Origin: an uncultured Muribaculaceae bacterium
GTDB taxonomy: Bacteria; Bacteroidota; Bacteroidia; Bacteroidales; Muribaculaceae
Reading direction: 5' to 3'
NCBI GenBank assembly: GCA_910587075.1
Contig: CAJUKE010000006.1
Coordinates: 25,109-89,108 of the forward strand
Length of the DNA stretch: 64,000 bases
This document shows positions 52,230 to 60,549 of this stretch, piece by piece. Under the pieces are notes generated by a model. It was not told the DNA's origin and did not search any database. It was given only the letters and a program-made list of their open reading frames with translations. The position numbers and the translations under genes are program-made. Within the stretch, counting starts at the first letter, position 1, and each line of letters starts with the position of its first letter.

Positions 52230-54311
52230 ATGGCCGATAAAAACCAACCCAATAACAACGGCGCTTCGGGAGGCAAGAAAAAGACTCCCCAAATCCGGTT
52301 CAGCTTGTTCTGGATGTACGCCGTGATACTCCTATTCCTTTTCGGAGCCTACTACTTCGACGATAACTCCATTAAGAAGCAGGTAAAATACTCAGAGTTC
52401 GAGAGCTATCTCACTGATTCCGTCATCTCTCAAAATCACGGTATCACGGAAATCATAGTTGACAAGCGCAAAGGGATAGCGACCGCCATGCTTTCCGACT
52501 CGCTGGCAAAAAAGATTTTCCACGAGAGCCAGTATAAGGACGGAGGCGAGGCCTGCATCACAACCCAGATTCCCGAACTCGGCGACTTCTCCCGCAAAAT
52601 AGACGCGTTGCGCCAAGCCGAAATATATACCGGCCCTGTTGACTACGAGGAAGGTACCGACCTCTCCGCCATACTTTGGACCTTTGGCCCGGTGCTTCTG
52701 CTCGTGGCTTTCTGGTTCTTCATAATGAAGCGTATGAGCGGTCGCGACGGCTCGGGCGGTGTGTTCTCAGTAGGCAAGTCCAAAGCGCAGATTTTCGACA
52801 AGGACGGGCCGGTGAAAGTAACGTTCCAGGATGTGGCCGGACTTTCGGAGGCCAAGGTCGAAATCGAGGAAATCGTTGAGTTCCTGAAGAATCCGCAGCG
52901 CTACACCAACCTCGGCGGCAAGATTCCCAAGGGCGCTCTGCTCGTGGGCCCTCCGGGAACGGGTAAAACTCTGCTCGCCAAGGCTGTGGCCGGTGAGGCC
53001 AACGTTCCGTTCTTCTCGATGTCGGGTTCCGATTTCGTGGAGATGTTTGTCGGGGTCGGTGCCTCGCGAGTGCGCGACCTCTTCCAGAAAGCCAAAGAGA
53101 AGGCTCCCTGCATTGTGTTCATCGACGAGATTGACGCCGTGGGCCGCGCCCGCGGTAAGAACCCCAATATGGGTGCCAACGACGAGCGCGAGAACACTCT
53201 CAACCAGCTCCTCACCGAAATGGACGGCTTCGGCACCAACAGCGGCGTGATCATCCTCGCCGCCACCAACCGCGCCGACATCCTCGACAAGGCCCTGCTC
53301 CGTGCCGGTCGTTTCGACCGTCAGATTTATGTCGAGCTCCCCGAGCTCAACGACCGAGTGGCAATTTTCAAGGTACACCTTAAGAACATCAAGATTGACG
53401 AGAGCGTCGATGTAGACCTTCTCGCACGTCAGACCCCCGGTTTCTCCGGGGCCGATATCGCCAACGTTTGCAACGAGGCCGCGCTTATTGCCGCACGACG
53501 CAACAAGGAGGTCGTTCAGAAACAGGATTTCATCGACGCTGTTGACCGCATAATCGGCGGCCTTGAAAAGCGTTCGAAAATAACAACCGAAGAGGAGAAG
53601 CGCGCAATCGCCTGCCACGAGGCCGGCCACGCCACCGTAAGCTGGTTCCTCCGTTACGCCAACCCCCTGATCAAGGTGACAATCGTGCCGCGAGGGAGGG
53701 CGCTCGGCGCCGCGTGGTATCTCCCCGAGGAGCGCCAGATAACCCCCTCGCAGGCCATTCTCGACGAGATGTGCGCCACTCTCGGCGGACGAGCCGCCGA
53801 GGAGCTGTTCCTGGGCCGTATTTCCACCGGTGCCGCCAACGACCTTGAACGCGTCACAAAACAGGCTTACGCCATGGTGGTATATTACGGCATGAGTGAC
53901 CGACTCCCTAACCTCTCCTACTACGACTCGTCTGGTCAGAACTACGGTTTCTCCAAACCCTACAGCGACGACCGCGCGCGGCTCATCGACGAGGAAGTGT
54001 CGCGCATCATCAACGAGCAGTATGAGCGCGCCAAGGCCATACTCAAGGAGCACGCCGAGGGGCACAATAAGCTCGCCGAAGTGCTCTTTACCCGCGAGGT
54101 AATCTTTACCGAGGATGTCGAGCAGATTTTCGGGAAGCGCCAGTGGGCTTCGCGCACCGACGAGATACTCGCCGCGCAGAAAGCCGCCGCCGATGCGGGC
54201 AAACAACTGCCGCCACCTGTGCCTGTCGATGTCGAGGCCACGGAAGTATCAAACACTGATAATACGACTTCCTCGGACGACGATAAGTCGGAGAGCAAAG
54301 ACAAAGATTAA
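52230..54311 (+). CDS. ftsH: FtsH, ATP-dependent zinc metalloprotease
   Basis: A 693-residue membrane-anchored AAA protease for quality control of membrane proteins. Two membrane helices (about 24-43 and 148-167) flank a periplasmic domain. The AAA module has GPPGTGKTLLAKAVAGEA, IVFIDEIDAVGRARG and the second region of homology LLRAGRFDRQIYVELP. The protease site is HEAGHATVSW with the third ligand Asp in the GAANDLERVTKQAYAMV helix. The C-terminal tail is acidic and low-complexity. Confidence 0.97.
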   Translation: MADKNQPNNNGASGGKKKTPQIRFSLFWMYAVILLFLFGAYYFDDNSIKKQVKYSEFESYLTDSVISQNHGITEIIVDKRKGIATAMLSDSLAKKIFHESQYKDGGEACITTQIPELGDFSRKIDALRQAEIYTGPVDYEEGTDLSAILWTFGPVLLLVAFWFFIMKRMSGRDGSGGVFSVGKSKAQIFDKDGPVKVTFQDVAGLSEAKVEIEEIVEFLKNPQRYTNLGGKIPKGALLVGPPGTGKTLLAKAVAGEANVPFFSMSGSDFVEMFVGVGASRVRDLFQKAKEKAPCIVFIDEIDAVGRARGKNPNMGANDERENTLNQLLTEMDGFGTNSGVIILAATNRADILDKALLRAGRFDRQIYVELPELNDRVAIFKVHLKNIKIDESVDVDLLARQTPGFSGADIANVCNEAALIAARRNKEVVQKQDFIDAVDRIIGGLEKRSKITTEEEKRAIACHEAGHATVSWFLRYANPLIKVTIVPRGRALGAAWYLPEERQITPSQAILDEMCATLGGRAAEELFLGRISTGAANDLERVTKQAYAMVVYYGMSDRLPNLSYYDSSGQNYGFSKPYSDDRARLIDEEVSRIINEQYERAKAILKEHAEGHNKLAEVLFTREVIFTEDVEQIFGKRQWASRTDEILAAQKAAADAGKQLPPPVPVDVEATEVSNTDNTTSSDDDKSESKDKD

Positions 54312-54361
54312 AAGTAGCCAAATTGGCAACAACCATCCCGCCCATTGAGGGCTGAACCATA

Positions 54362-54392
54362 TTGCGAGCGCCGTAAATATTAGCTATATTTG
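54362..54392 (+). promoter_or_regulatory. Promoter upstream of the TetR gene
   Basis: TTG at 54362-54364, a 20-bp spacer and TATATTTG at 54385-54392 fit the consensus. The -7 box lies within one arm of an inverted repeat. Confidence 0.6.
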
Positions 54393-54398
54393 CGGCGC
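54368..54398. repeat. 13-bp inverted repeat over the -7 box
   Basis: Arms 54368-54380 and 54386-54398 are complementary over 13 positions, one being a G-T pair, around a five-base centre. It could be an operator for the downstream TetR protein or a terminator of ftsH. Confidence 0.5.
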
Positions 54399-54596
54399 TT
54401 AATATTATAACATCGTGCGCCCGTCGGATGGATGGAGCGGGCGTTCGACTAATAATTTATCAAACAATCGCTTGCGATGAGCGAAAAGGTATCTTAGGGG
54501 CATCCGGGAGAGCGCGTCGGCAATAAACGCTGCCACTTCGGAAACTCGCCCGGCAGTTCCCCTCCCATTTCGCCATCCGGGCTAAAAATCTTGAAT

Positions 54597-55310
54597 ATGG
54601 AATCAGCCAACGACACCCAGACTATCAGACGCCCGAGGCGGTCTAAGGCCGACATCGAGGAAGCCATCATGAAGGCGGCGGTCGCCCAGATCAAGAAGAA
54701 GGGCTTTTCGCTGGCCCTTGTCACCGACATTGTGAAGAAGGCCAAAATCGAACCGATAGTCTTTTACAACAGGTACAAAAACCTTGAGGACTTCTTTGAC
54801 GAATTTGTCAAGAAGTATGATTACTGGCTTAGCGATTTCGCCCGCGGAAACATCAGCGACCTTGAGAATCCCGACAAATACGGCGACTTCCTCGGCAAAC
54901 TAATGACCGCGCTCGTCAACGACGCCGTAATGACCGAGATACTACGCTGGGAGATTTCGGAAGGAAACCACATAACCGAACGCACCGCGAAGCTCCGCGA
55001 GCTCCACTCAAAGGAGTTGCTCGACTGCGTGGCCGGGCTCGAAGGGGGCGACGAAGTCGACGCCCAGGCCTTGGTGGCCATCGCGGTGGCCGGCATATTC
55101 TACCTTGTTCTTCACAAGGACCGCTCGACATTCTGCGGCATCGACCTCAATTCCGACGAGGGGAAGAAACGGGTAACCGACGCATGCGGCAGAATAGGCG
55201 AACTCGTTTTCTGCGGCGACGCCGTGCGGCGCGAGCGCGAGCGCATCGCCGCGAACCTGCGCGCGAGTGGCGTTTCGCAGGATATTATCGACTCGGCACT
55301 GACGCGTTAA
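54597..55310 (+). CDS. TetR-family transcriptional regulator
   Basis: A 237-residue regulator. The N-terminal helix-turn-helix domain (about 15-65) reads DIEEAIMKAAVAQIKKKGF, LVTDIVKKAKIEP and VFYNRYKNLEDFFDEF, the TetR pattern with the recognition helix ending YNRYKN. The remaining 170 residues form a helical ligand domain of unknown specificity. No efflux or enzyme gene is next to it. A strong terminator follows, so it is a single-gene unit. The ATG at 54597 is preferred to a TTG two codons upstream. Confidence 0.88.
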   Translation: MESANDTQTIRRPRRSKADIEEAIMKAAVAQIKKKGFSLALVTDIVKKAKIEPIVFYNRYKNLEDFFDEFVKKYDYWLSDFARGNISDLENPDKYGDFLGKLMTALVNDAVMTEILRWEISEGNHITERTAKLRELHSKELLDCVAGLEGGDEVDAQALVAIAVAGIFYLVLHKDRSTFCGIDLNSDEGKKRVTDACGRIGELVFCGDAVRRERERIAANLRASGVSQDIIDSALTR

Positions 55311-55330
55311 ACACCGCCGTCAAACCCCAC

Positions 55331-55382
55331 AGCGGCTCTGCCACCCGGCTTCAGACAAGTCGGATGGCGGAGCCGCTTTTTT
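55331..55382 (+). terminator. Intrinsic terminator after the TetR gene
   Basis: A 16-bp stem with one G-T pair and one mismatch (55331-55346 and 55362-55377) is followed by six T. Confidence 0.85.
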
Positions 55383-55453
55383 GTTGAATGGAGGTCAACT
55401 GCGCGGCCCCGCGCCCCTGATAAGCGGGCTTTCTGCGCCTTTCCGCCTCCGTA

Positions 55454-55486
55454 TTGGTGAAATGTCGCGAAAATTTGCTAATTTTG
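55454..55486 (+). promoter_or_regulatory. Promoter of the small membrane gene and dxs
   Basis: TTG at 55454-55456 and TAATTTTG at 55479-55486 (spacer 22 bp). The -7 box is perfect and the spacing slightly long. It would drive the small gene at 55552, dxs, and perhaps trkA-trkH. Confidence 0.55.
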
Positions 55487-55551
55487 CTTTTAAATAGCGC
55501 CTCCGAGCCGGAATCGGCCAACTGGCGACGTATTAAACGAAAATTCAACTG

Positions 55552-55761
55552 ATGAGCGTATCCGTAATTCTGAGGTTCGTGATTATCGGGTTGCTATGGT
55601 TGGGAATATGCGCCATACTGATTACCAGGATGGTGGCTCAGCAGATTCCGATTACGCTGCTGTCACTTTTCCCCATTATAGCTTCCGGTTTCATCATTTT
55701 CATACCACTTTACAAAAAATATGTCGGCAACAACAAACCAAACAGCAAAAAACGCGGATGA
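55552..55761 (+). CDS. Small two-helix membrane protein overlapping dxs
   Basis: A 69-residue protein with two hydrophobic segments (about 5-27 and 33-54) and a basic tail (KKYVGNNKPNSKKRG). No family recognised. It lies directly after a promoter, and its last 41 bp overlap the dxs start in another frame, so translation of dxs may be coupled to it. Confidence 0.6.
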   Translation: MSVSVILRFVIIGLLWLGICAILITRMVAQQIPITLLSLFPIIASGFIIFIPLYKKYVGNNKPNSKKRG

Positions 55762-57670
55762 CGCGGTGCGTTATCCCCTGCTGAGCCGGATTGACTCGCC
55801 GGCCGACCTTCGCGCTCTCTCCGTCGGGCAGCTGCCAGCGGTTTGTGCCGATATACGCGAATTCCTTATAAACTCCCTGTCGAAGAATCCCGGCCACTTC
55901 GCGTCCAGCATGGGCGCAGTTGAGCTTACCGTGGCTCTGCATTATGTGTTTAACACACCGTACGACCGTATCGTATGGGACGTGGGGCACCAGGCATACG
56001 GCCACAAGCTGCTCACCGGGAGGCGCGACAGATTCCACGAGAACAGGAAGCTCTACGGGCTCAGCGGGTTCCCCAACCCCGATGAAAGCGAGTATGACAC
56101 TTTCTCGGCGGGGCACGCTTCGAACTCGATTTCCGCGGCGCTCGGTATGGCCGTCGCCACGGAGATGAACACCGACGAGCCCCGGCGCAACATCGTGGCC
56201 GTGATAGGCGATGCTTCGATTGGCGGCGGTCTCGCTTTCGAGGGCCTTAACAACGCAGCCAACACCCCCAACAATCTGCTGATTATCCTTAACGACAACG
56301 ACATGTCGATCGACGACAATGTCGGCTCGCTACATAAGTACCTCGCCCAAATCACCACATCGAAGCGCTACAACAACCTGCGCTTCAAACTGTACCGCGT
56401 GCTGCGGAAGATGCACCTCGTTTCCGATCGCGGCCGCGGGTCGATTCTGCGCTTCAACAATTCGCTCAAGGCTCTCCTGAGCAGACAGCAGAACATTTTC
56501 GAAGGACTGAACATCAGATATTTCGGTCCCGTGGATGGCCACGACACCGCCAATCTCGTCAAGGTGTTGGGCGACATCAAGGATATGACCGGCCCGAAGA
56601 TACTGCATATAAAAACCATCAAGGGGAAAGGGTTCGAGGCTGCGGAGCAAGACCCCGCGACGTGGCACGCTCCGGGAAAATTCAATCCCGAGTCGGGTGA
56701 ACGCCCCGCGTCGACAGGTGGTCCCCACCCTCCCAAATACCAGGATGTTTTCGGCGAGACCCTTCTCGAACTCGCCGAGAGCAACAAAAAGATTGCCGGC
56801 ATTACGGCGGCTATGCTCTCCGGCACATCGCTGAGCATCATGAGGGAGAAATTCCCCGACCGCGTGTTCGATGTGGGCATATCTGAGGAGCATGCCGTTA
56901 CTTTCGCAGGTGGCCTGGCCAAGGATGGACAGCGACCCTATGTGGCTATTTATTCGGCGTTCCTCCAGAGAGCCTACGACCAGATTATAAACGATGTCGC
57001 GCTCCAGCGTCTCCCCGTGGTGTTCTGCATTGACCGCGCCGGGCTCGTTGGAGAGGACGGAGCAACGCACCACGGCGTGTTTGACCTCCCATACCTCAGG
57101 GCTATACCCGGAATGACCGTGGCCGCCCCATCGTCGGAAGAGGAACTACGCAATATGCTGTACACTTCAAGTTTGGGAGTGGTCGACGGCCCTATGGCAA
57201 TACGTTACCCGAGGGGCAACGGCTCAAACCCCGACTGGAAAAAGCCCATGAAGCAACTTCCGATCGGGAAAGGCGTGGAAGTAAAGGTTTCGCCTGATGC
57301 CAAAGCCACGATTCTTTCAATCGGCACAATGCTCCCCGCGGCAGTTGAAGCCGCAGCCATCGCCGGGTCGGAAGGCGTGACCGCCGATGTCTACGATATG
57401 CGTTACCTGAAACCCCTTGACACTGAAATTCTGAGGAGTGTCGCCGAAAAGGGATTGCCGATAGTGACCGTTGAGGACGGCGCCCTCGCCGGAGGCTTCG
57501 GTTCGGCTGTGACGGAGTGGCTTAATGACAACGGCTACCGACTGCCCGTAAAGAGAATCGGCATAGCCGATAAGTTTATCGCCCAGGGATCGGTAAGCGA
57601 GCTCCACAAGATTTGCGGTCTCGATTCCCGGTCGATAGCCGACGCCGTGGTCGGATCTGTTGAACACTAA
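55721..57670 (+). CDS. dxs: 1-deoxy-D-xylulose-5-phosphate synthase Dxs
   Basis: A 649-residue ThDP enzyme, first step of the MEP isoprenoid pathway (pyruvate plus glyceraldehyde 3-P). Visible are HYVFNTPYDRIVWDVGHQAYGHKLLTGRRD, SAGHASNSISAALGMA, the ThDP motif GDASIGGGLAFEGLNNA with NDNDMSID, HIKTIKGKGFEAAE, FDVGISEEHAVTFAGGLA with the catalytic Glu, and DRAGLVGEDGATHHG. Length is normal. trkA follows after 23 bp. Confidence 0.97.
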   Translation: MSATTNQTAKNADDAVRYPLLSRIDSPADLRALSVGQLPAVCADIREFLINSLSKNPGHFASSMGAVELTVALHYVFNTPYDRIVWDVGHQAYGHKLLTGRRDRFHENRKLYGLSGFPNPDESEYDTFSAGHASNSISAALGMAVATEMNTDEPRRNIVAVIGDASIGGGLAFEGLNNAANTPNNLLIILNDNDMSIDDNVGSLHKYLAQITTSKRYNNLRFKLYRVLRKMHLVSDRGRGSILRFNNSLKALLSRQQNIFEGLNIRYFGPVDGHDTANLVKVLGDIKDMTGPKILHIKTIKGKGFEAAEQDPATWHAPGKFNPESGERPASTGGPHPPKYQDVFGETLLELAESNKKIAGITAAMLSGTSLSIMREKFPDRVFDVGISEEHAVTFAGGLAKDGQRPYVAIYSAFLQRAYDQIINDVALQRLPVVFCIDRAGLVGEDGATHHGVFDLPYLRAIPGMTVAAPSSEEELRNMLYTSSLGVVDGPMAIRYPRGNGSNPDWKKPMKQLPIGKGVEVKVSPDAKATILSIGTMLPAAVEAAAIAGSEGVTADVYDMRYLKPLDTEILRSVAEKGLPIVTVEDGALAGGFGSAVTEWLNDNGYRLPVKRIGIADKFIAQGSVSELHKICGLDSRSIADAVVGSVEH

Positions 57671-57693
57671 CGCGCAATTGTCGTTATAACCAT

Positions 57694-59037
57694 ATGAGAA
57701 TAGTCATAGTAGGTGCGGGCGAAGTCGGTTCGCATCTCGCGAAGTTACTTTCGCGGGAGAACCAGGATATCATCGTGGTCGATCGCGACAACGATAAGCT
57801 CGACAAGCTCGACGCCAACTATAACCTGATGACGAGCGTCGGGAGCCCTACCTCTTTTCGCGACCTGGCCGCTGCCGGTGTCAACGAGGATTGCGACCTT
57901 CTTATCGCCGTCACTCCGTTTGAGAACACAAATCTCATAGCCTGCACCATCGGCAAGAAGCTCGGAGCTACCAAAACCGTGGCCCGCATCGACAATTACG
58001 AGTTCCTTTCGGCTTCCGGCCGGGAGTTCTTCAGCTCGATGGGAGTTGACCATCTAATCTACCCGGAAGATCTCGCCGCCAAGGAGATTGTCACGGCACT
58101 GCGCCGTCCTTGGGTTAGGAACTGGTACGAGCTTCATGACGGCCAGCTGATAATCCTGAGCGTGCGCGTGAGGAACGGTGCCGAGATTATCGGGCGCAAG
58201 CTCCGCGACATCACCTCGTCGCAGCACAACTACCACGTTTCGGCCATCAAACGGCGCCACGATACCCTAATCCCGGGTGGCGAGGACGTTGTCCGCGACA
58301 ACGACATACTTTTCTTCACAACGACCCGCGACTACGTCGACGAGATTCGCCAGATCTGCGGCAAGCGCGACTACAAGATTGAGAAAATTATGATTATGGG
58401 TGGCGGCCGCATCGCTGTGCGCCTCGCCCATATGGCCTCCGACCGCTGGGAAATGACGATTATCGAGGAGAACGCCGAAGTGTGCCGACGGTTGCCCGAG
58501 CGTTGCAGCGGATGCGATGTGAACATCATCCACGGCGACGCCCGCAATAACGACACACTGCGCGAAGAGGGGCTCGAAGGGATGGACGCCTTCGTCGCTC
58601 TGACCGATTTCTCAGAGTCAAACATTCTCGGATGCCTCACGGCCAAGGAGTTCGGCGTGAGCAAAACTGTGGCCGAGGTTGAGAACATCCAGTTCATCTC
58701 CGAGGCCGAGGCGCTCAACATCGGTTCGATAATCAACAAGAAACTCCTCGCGTCAAGCAAGATATTCCAGATTCTTCTCGCCTCCGACGAAAACACTTCG
58801 AAGTTCCTCACACTGGCCGATGCCGAGATAGCCGAACTTGAAGCGAGGGAGGGGTCGAAGATTACCCAGGCCCCGGTGATGGACCTGAAGCTCAGCAAAG
58901 AGATGACCATCGCCGGACTCATACGCGACGGCGAGGGTATGCTCGTAGGCGGACGCACCCAGATACAGCCTGGCGACCATGTGGTGGTGTTCTGCCTCTC
59001 AGGACACATCCACAAAATCGAACGACTTTTCAGCTGA
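57694..59037 (+). CDS. trkA: TrkA, regulatory subunit of potassium uptake
   Basis: A 447-residue cytoplasmic RCK protein with two Rossmann/RCK-C repeats. The first starts IVIVGAGEVGSHLAKLL and the second, near residue 230, KIMIMGGGRIAVRLA; both have the GxGxxG-like nucleotide loop and an acidic strand end. RCK-C lobes lie at about 140-225 and 370-447. It gates the TrkH channel encoded 21 bp downstream. Confidence 0.95.
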   Translation: MRIVIVGAGEVGSHLAKLLSRENQDIIVVDRDNDKLDKLDANYNLMTSVGSPTSFRDLAAAGVNEDCDLLIAVTPFENTNLIACTIGKKLGATKTVARIDNYEFLSASGREFFSSMGVDHLIYPEDLAAKEIVTALRRPWVRNWYELHDGQLIILSVRVRNGAEIIGRKLRDITSSQHNYHVSAIKRRHDTLIPGGEDVVRDNDILFFTTTRDYVDEIRQICGKRDYKIEKIMIMGGGRIAVRLAHMASDRWEMTIIEENAEVCRRLPERCSGCDVNIIHGDARNNDTLREEGLEGMDAFVALTDFSESNILGCLTAKEFGVSKTVAEVENIQFISEAEALNIGSIINKKLLASSKIFQILLASDENTSKFLTLADAEIAELEAREGSKITQAPVMDLKLSKEMTIAGLIRDGEGMLVGGRTQIQPGDHVVVFCLSGHIHKIERLFS

Positions 59038-59058
59038 CCTTTCAAACAACGCATCTCA

Positions 59059-60531
59059 GTGAAACGCTCCGGTTTTTCCCATATTAACTGGCTGATGCTG
59101 ATCCGAATTTCCGGATGGCTTCTTTTGGTCGAGGGGTTCTTTATGTCAGTTCCCCTCTTCACCTCGCTTTATTATGGGGAAGAAGACTTGTACGCGTTCC
59201 TTATCGCGATGGCATCGACACTTGGTTGCGGCGCTCTCGCGGCATTCTGCGTCAAGCCGCGGCGGTTCGATATGGGCAAGCGCGAGGGGTTCCTGCTTAC
59301 GGCCCTCGTTTGGGTGGTCTTCTCTATTTTCGGAATGATTCCGTTTCTGCTGAGCACCACCAGACTCACCATATCGGAAGCATATTTCGAGGCGATGTCG
59401 GGATTCACCACAACCGGCGCGTCGGTGATGCCGACCGTTTCCGACCTCAGCCACGGAATACATATGTGGCGGTCGCTGATGCAGTGGATCGGAGGTATGG
59501 GTATCATACTCTTCACCCTCGCCGTGCTCCCGATGCTGAACTCCTCGGGGGGCATGCAGATGTTCAACGCCGAGGTGACAGGCATTACGCACGAGAAACT
59601 GCGTCCGAGGGTAAGCTCCACGGCCAAGCGCCTGTGGCTGGTTTACATTCTACTGACCGTCACCCTTATGGCCCTTTACTGGGTGGGCCCGATGGACCCG
59701 TTTGACAGCATCTGCCACGCGTTCTCCACGATGTCGACCGGGGGCTTTTCTACGCGCCCCGAGTCAATATCGCAGTGGAACTCTCTCTACATTAAGATCG
59801 TTACCTCGGTGTTTATGTTTATCGGAGGCGTAAATTTCGCCTTGATATTCAAGGCATCGATGGGCGACCTCAAGGGGGTTTGGAACAACGAGGTGTTTCG
59901 TGTTTACGTCGGCACAATTCTCGTGCTGTTGGTTCTGTTTGACATCGCGCTTGTCAACAATCCTCTTGTTCCCGACCGAATCGAGTCGTATACCATCGAC
60001 CCCCTGTTTATGATAATCTCGATGATGTCGTCAACGGGTTATACGCTCAATGGCGTGGGCGACTGGGGATTGTTCATTTTCTCTCTGATTCTGATAATGA
60101 TGTTCGTCGGGGCTTGCGCGGGCTCCACCTCGGGCGGCTCAAAGCTCGACCGCTCAATATACCTTTGGAAAAACGCGCGCAACGAACTCTACCGCTGCAT
60201 CTACCCCAACCACATCCTGTCAGTCAGCATCAACGGTCGCACCATCTCGCCGGAAATCACCAACAAGGTGATGGTTTTCCTGAGTCTTTATGTGATTGTG
60301 ATTCTCGGCGGGGGGATAGCGCTGGCCGTTAACGGCATACCGCTGTCCGATGCGTTTTTCGCATCATTTTCCTGTGTGAGCAACACGGGGTTGAGCGCGG
60401 CCGGGTTCGGCGACAGCTTCGCCATAGTGCCCGATGCGGGAAAATGGGTGCTCTCGCTGCTGATGCTTACGGGGCGTCTTGAGATCTTCACCGTGCTATT
60501 GCTCTTCACACCCGGGTTCTGGAACCGCTGA
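59059..60531 (+). CDS. trkH: TrkH, potassium uptake channel subunit
   Basis: A 490-residue membrane protein of the TrkH/KtrB family with four pore-like repeats. Selectivity-filter segments include MSGFTTTGASVM, FSTMSTGGFSTR, MMSSTGYTLNG and CVSNTGLSAAGFG, each with the conserved Gly. It transports K+ with TrkA. The start is a GTG at 59059; an in-frame ATG at 59095 is possible. It is convergent with uvrA only 18 bp away. Confidence 0.94.
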   Translation: MKRSGFSHINWLMLIRISGWLLLVEGFFMSVPLFTSLYYGEEDLYAFLIAMASTLGCGALAAFCVKPRRFDMGKREGFLLTALVWVVFSIFGMIPFLLSTTRLTISEAYFEAMSGFTTTGASVMPTVSDLSHGIHMWRSLMQWIGGMGIILFTLAVLPMLNSSGGMQMFNAEVTGITHEKLRPRVSSTAKRLWLVYILLTVTLMALYWVGPMDPFDSICHAFSTMSTGGFSTRPESISQWNSLYIKIVTSVFMFIGGVNFALIFKASMGDLKGVWNNEVFRVYVGTILVLLVLFDIALVNNPLVPDRIESYTIDPLFMIISMMSSTGYTLNGVGDWGLFIFSLILIMMFVGACAGSTSGGSKLDRSIYLWKNARNELYRCIYPNHILSVSINGRTISPEITNKVMVFLSLYVIVILGGGIALAVNGIPLSDAFFASFSCVSNTGLSAAGFGDSFAIVPDAGKWVLSLLMLTGRLEIFTVLLLFTPGFWNR

Positions 60532-60549
60532 GCTGCTCCGGAATGGAGC

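Larger units (their letters stand above)
54312..54596 (+). other. 285-bp gap before the TetR gene
   Basis: This gap holds one promoter with an overlapping inverted repeat (54362-54398), then about 200 bp of leader. The leader contains a weak 6-bp GC stem near 54420-54445 and a six-codon open frame (54477-54497). I see no conserved gene and no recognisable riboswitch. Confidence 0.5.

Noticed and set aside
52767..54206. A 479-codon open frame antisense to ftsH
   Set aside because: It covers the most conserved part of ftsH and has no motif or start context of its own.
54477..54497. Six-codon open frame in the leader of the TetR gene, considered as a leader peptide
   Set aside because: It has no run of regulatory codons and no clear terminator/antiterminator pair next to it; too short to support.
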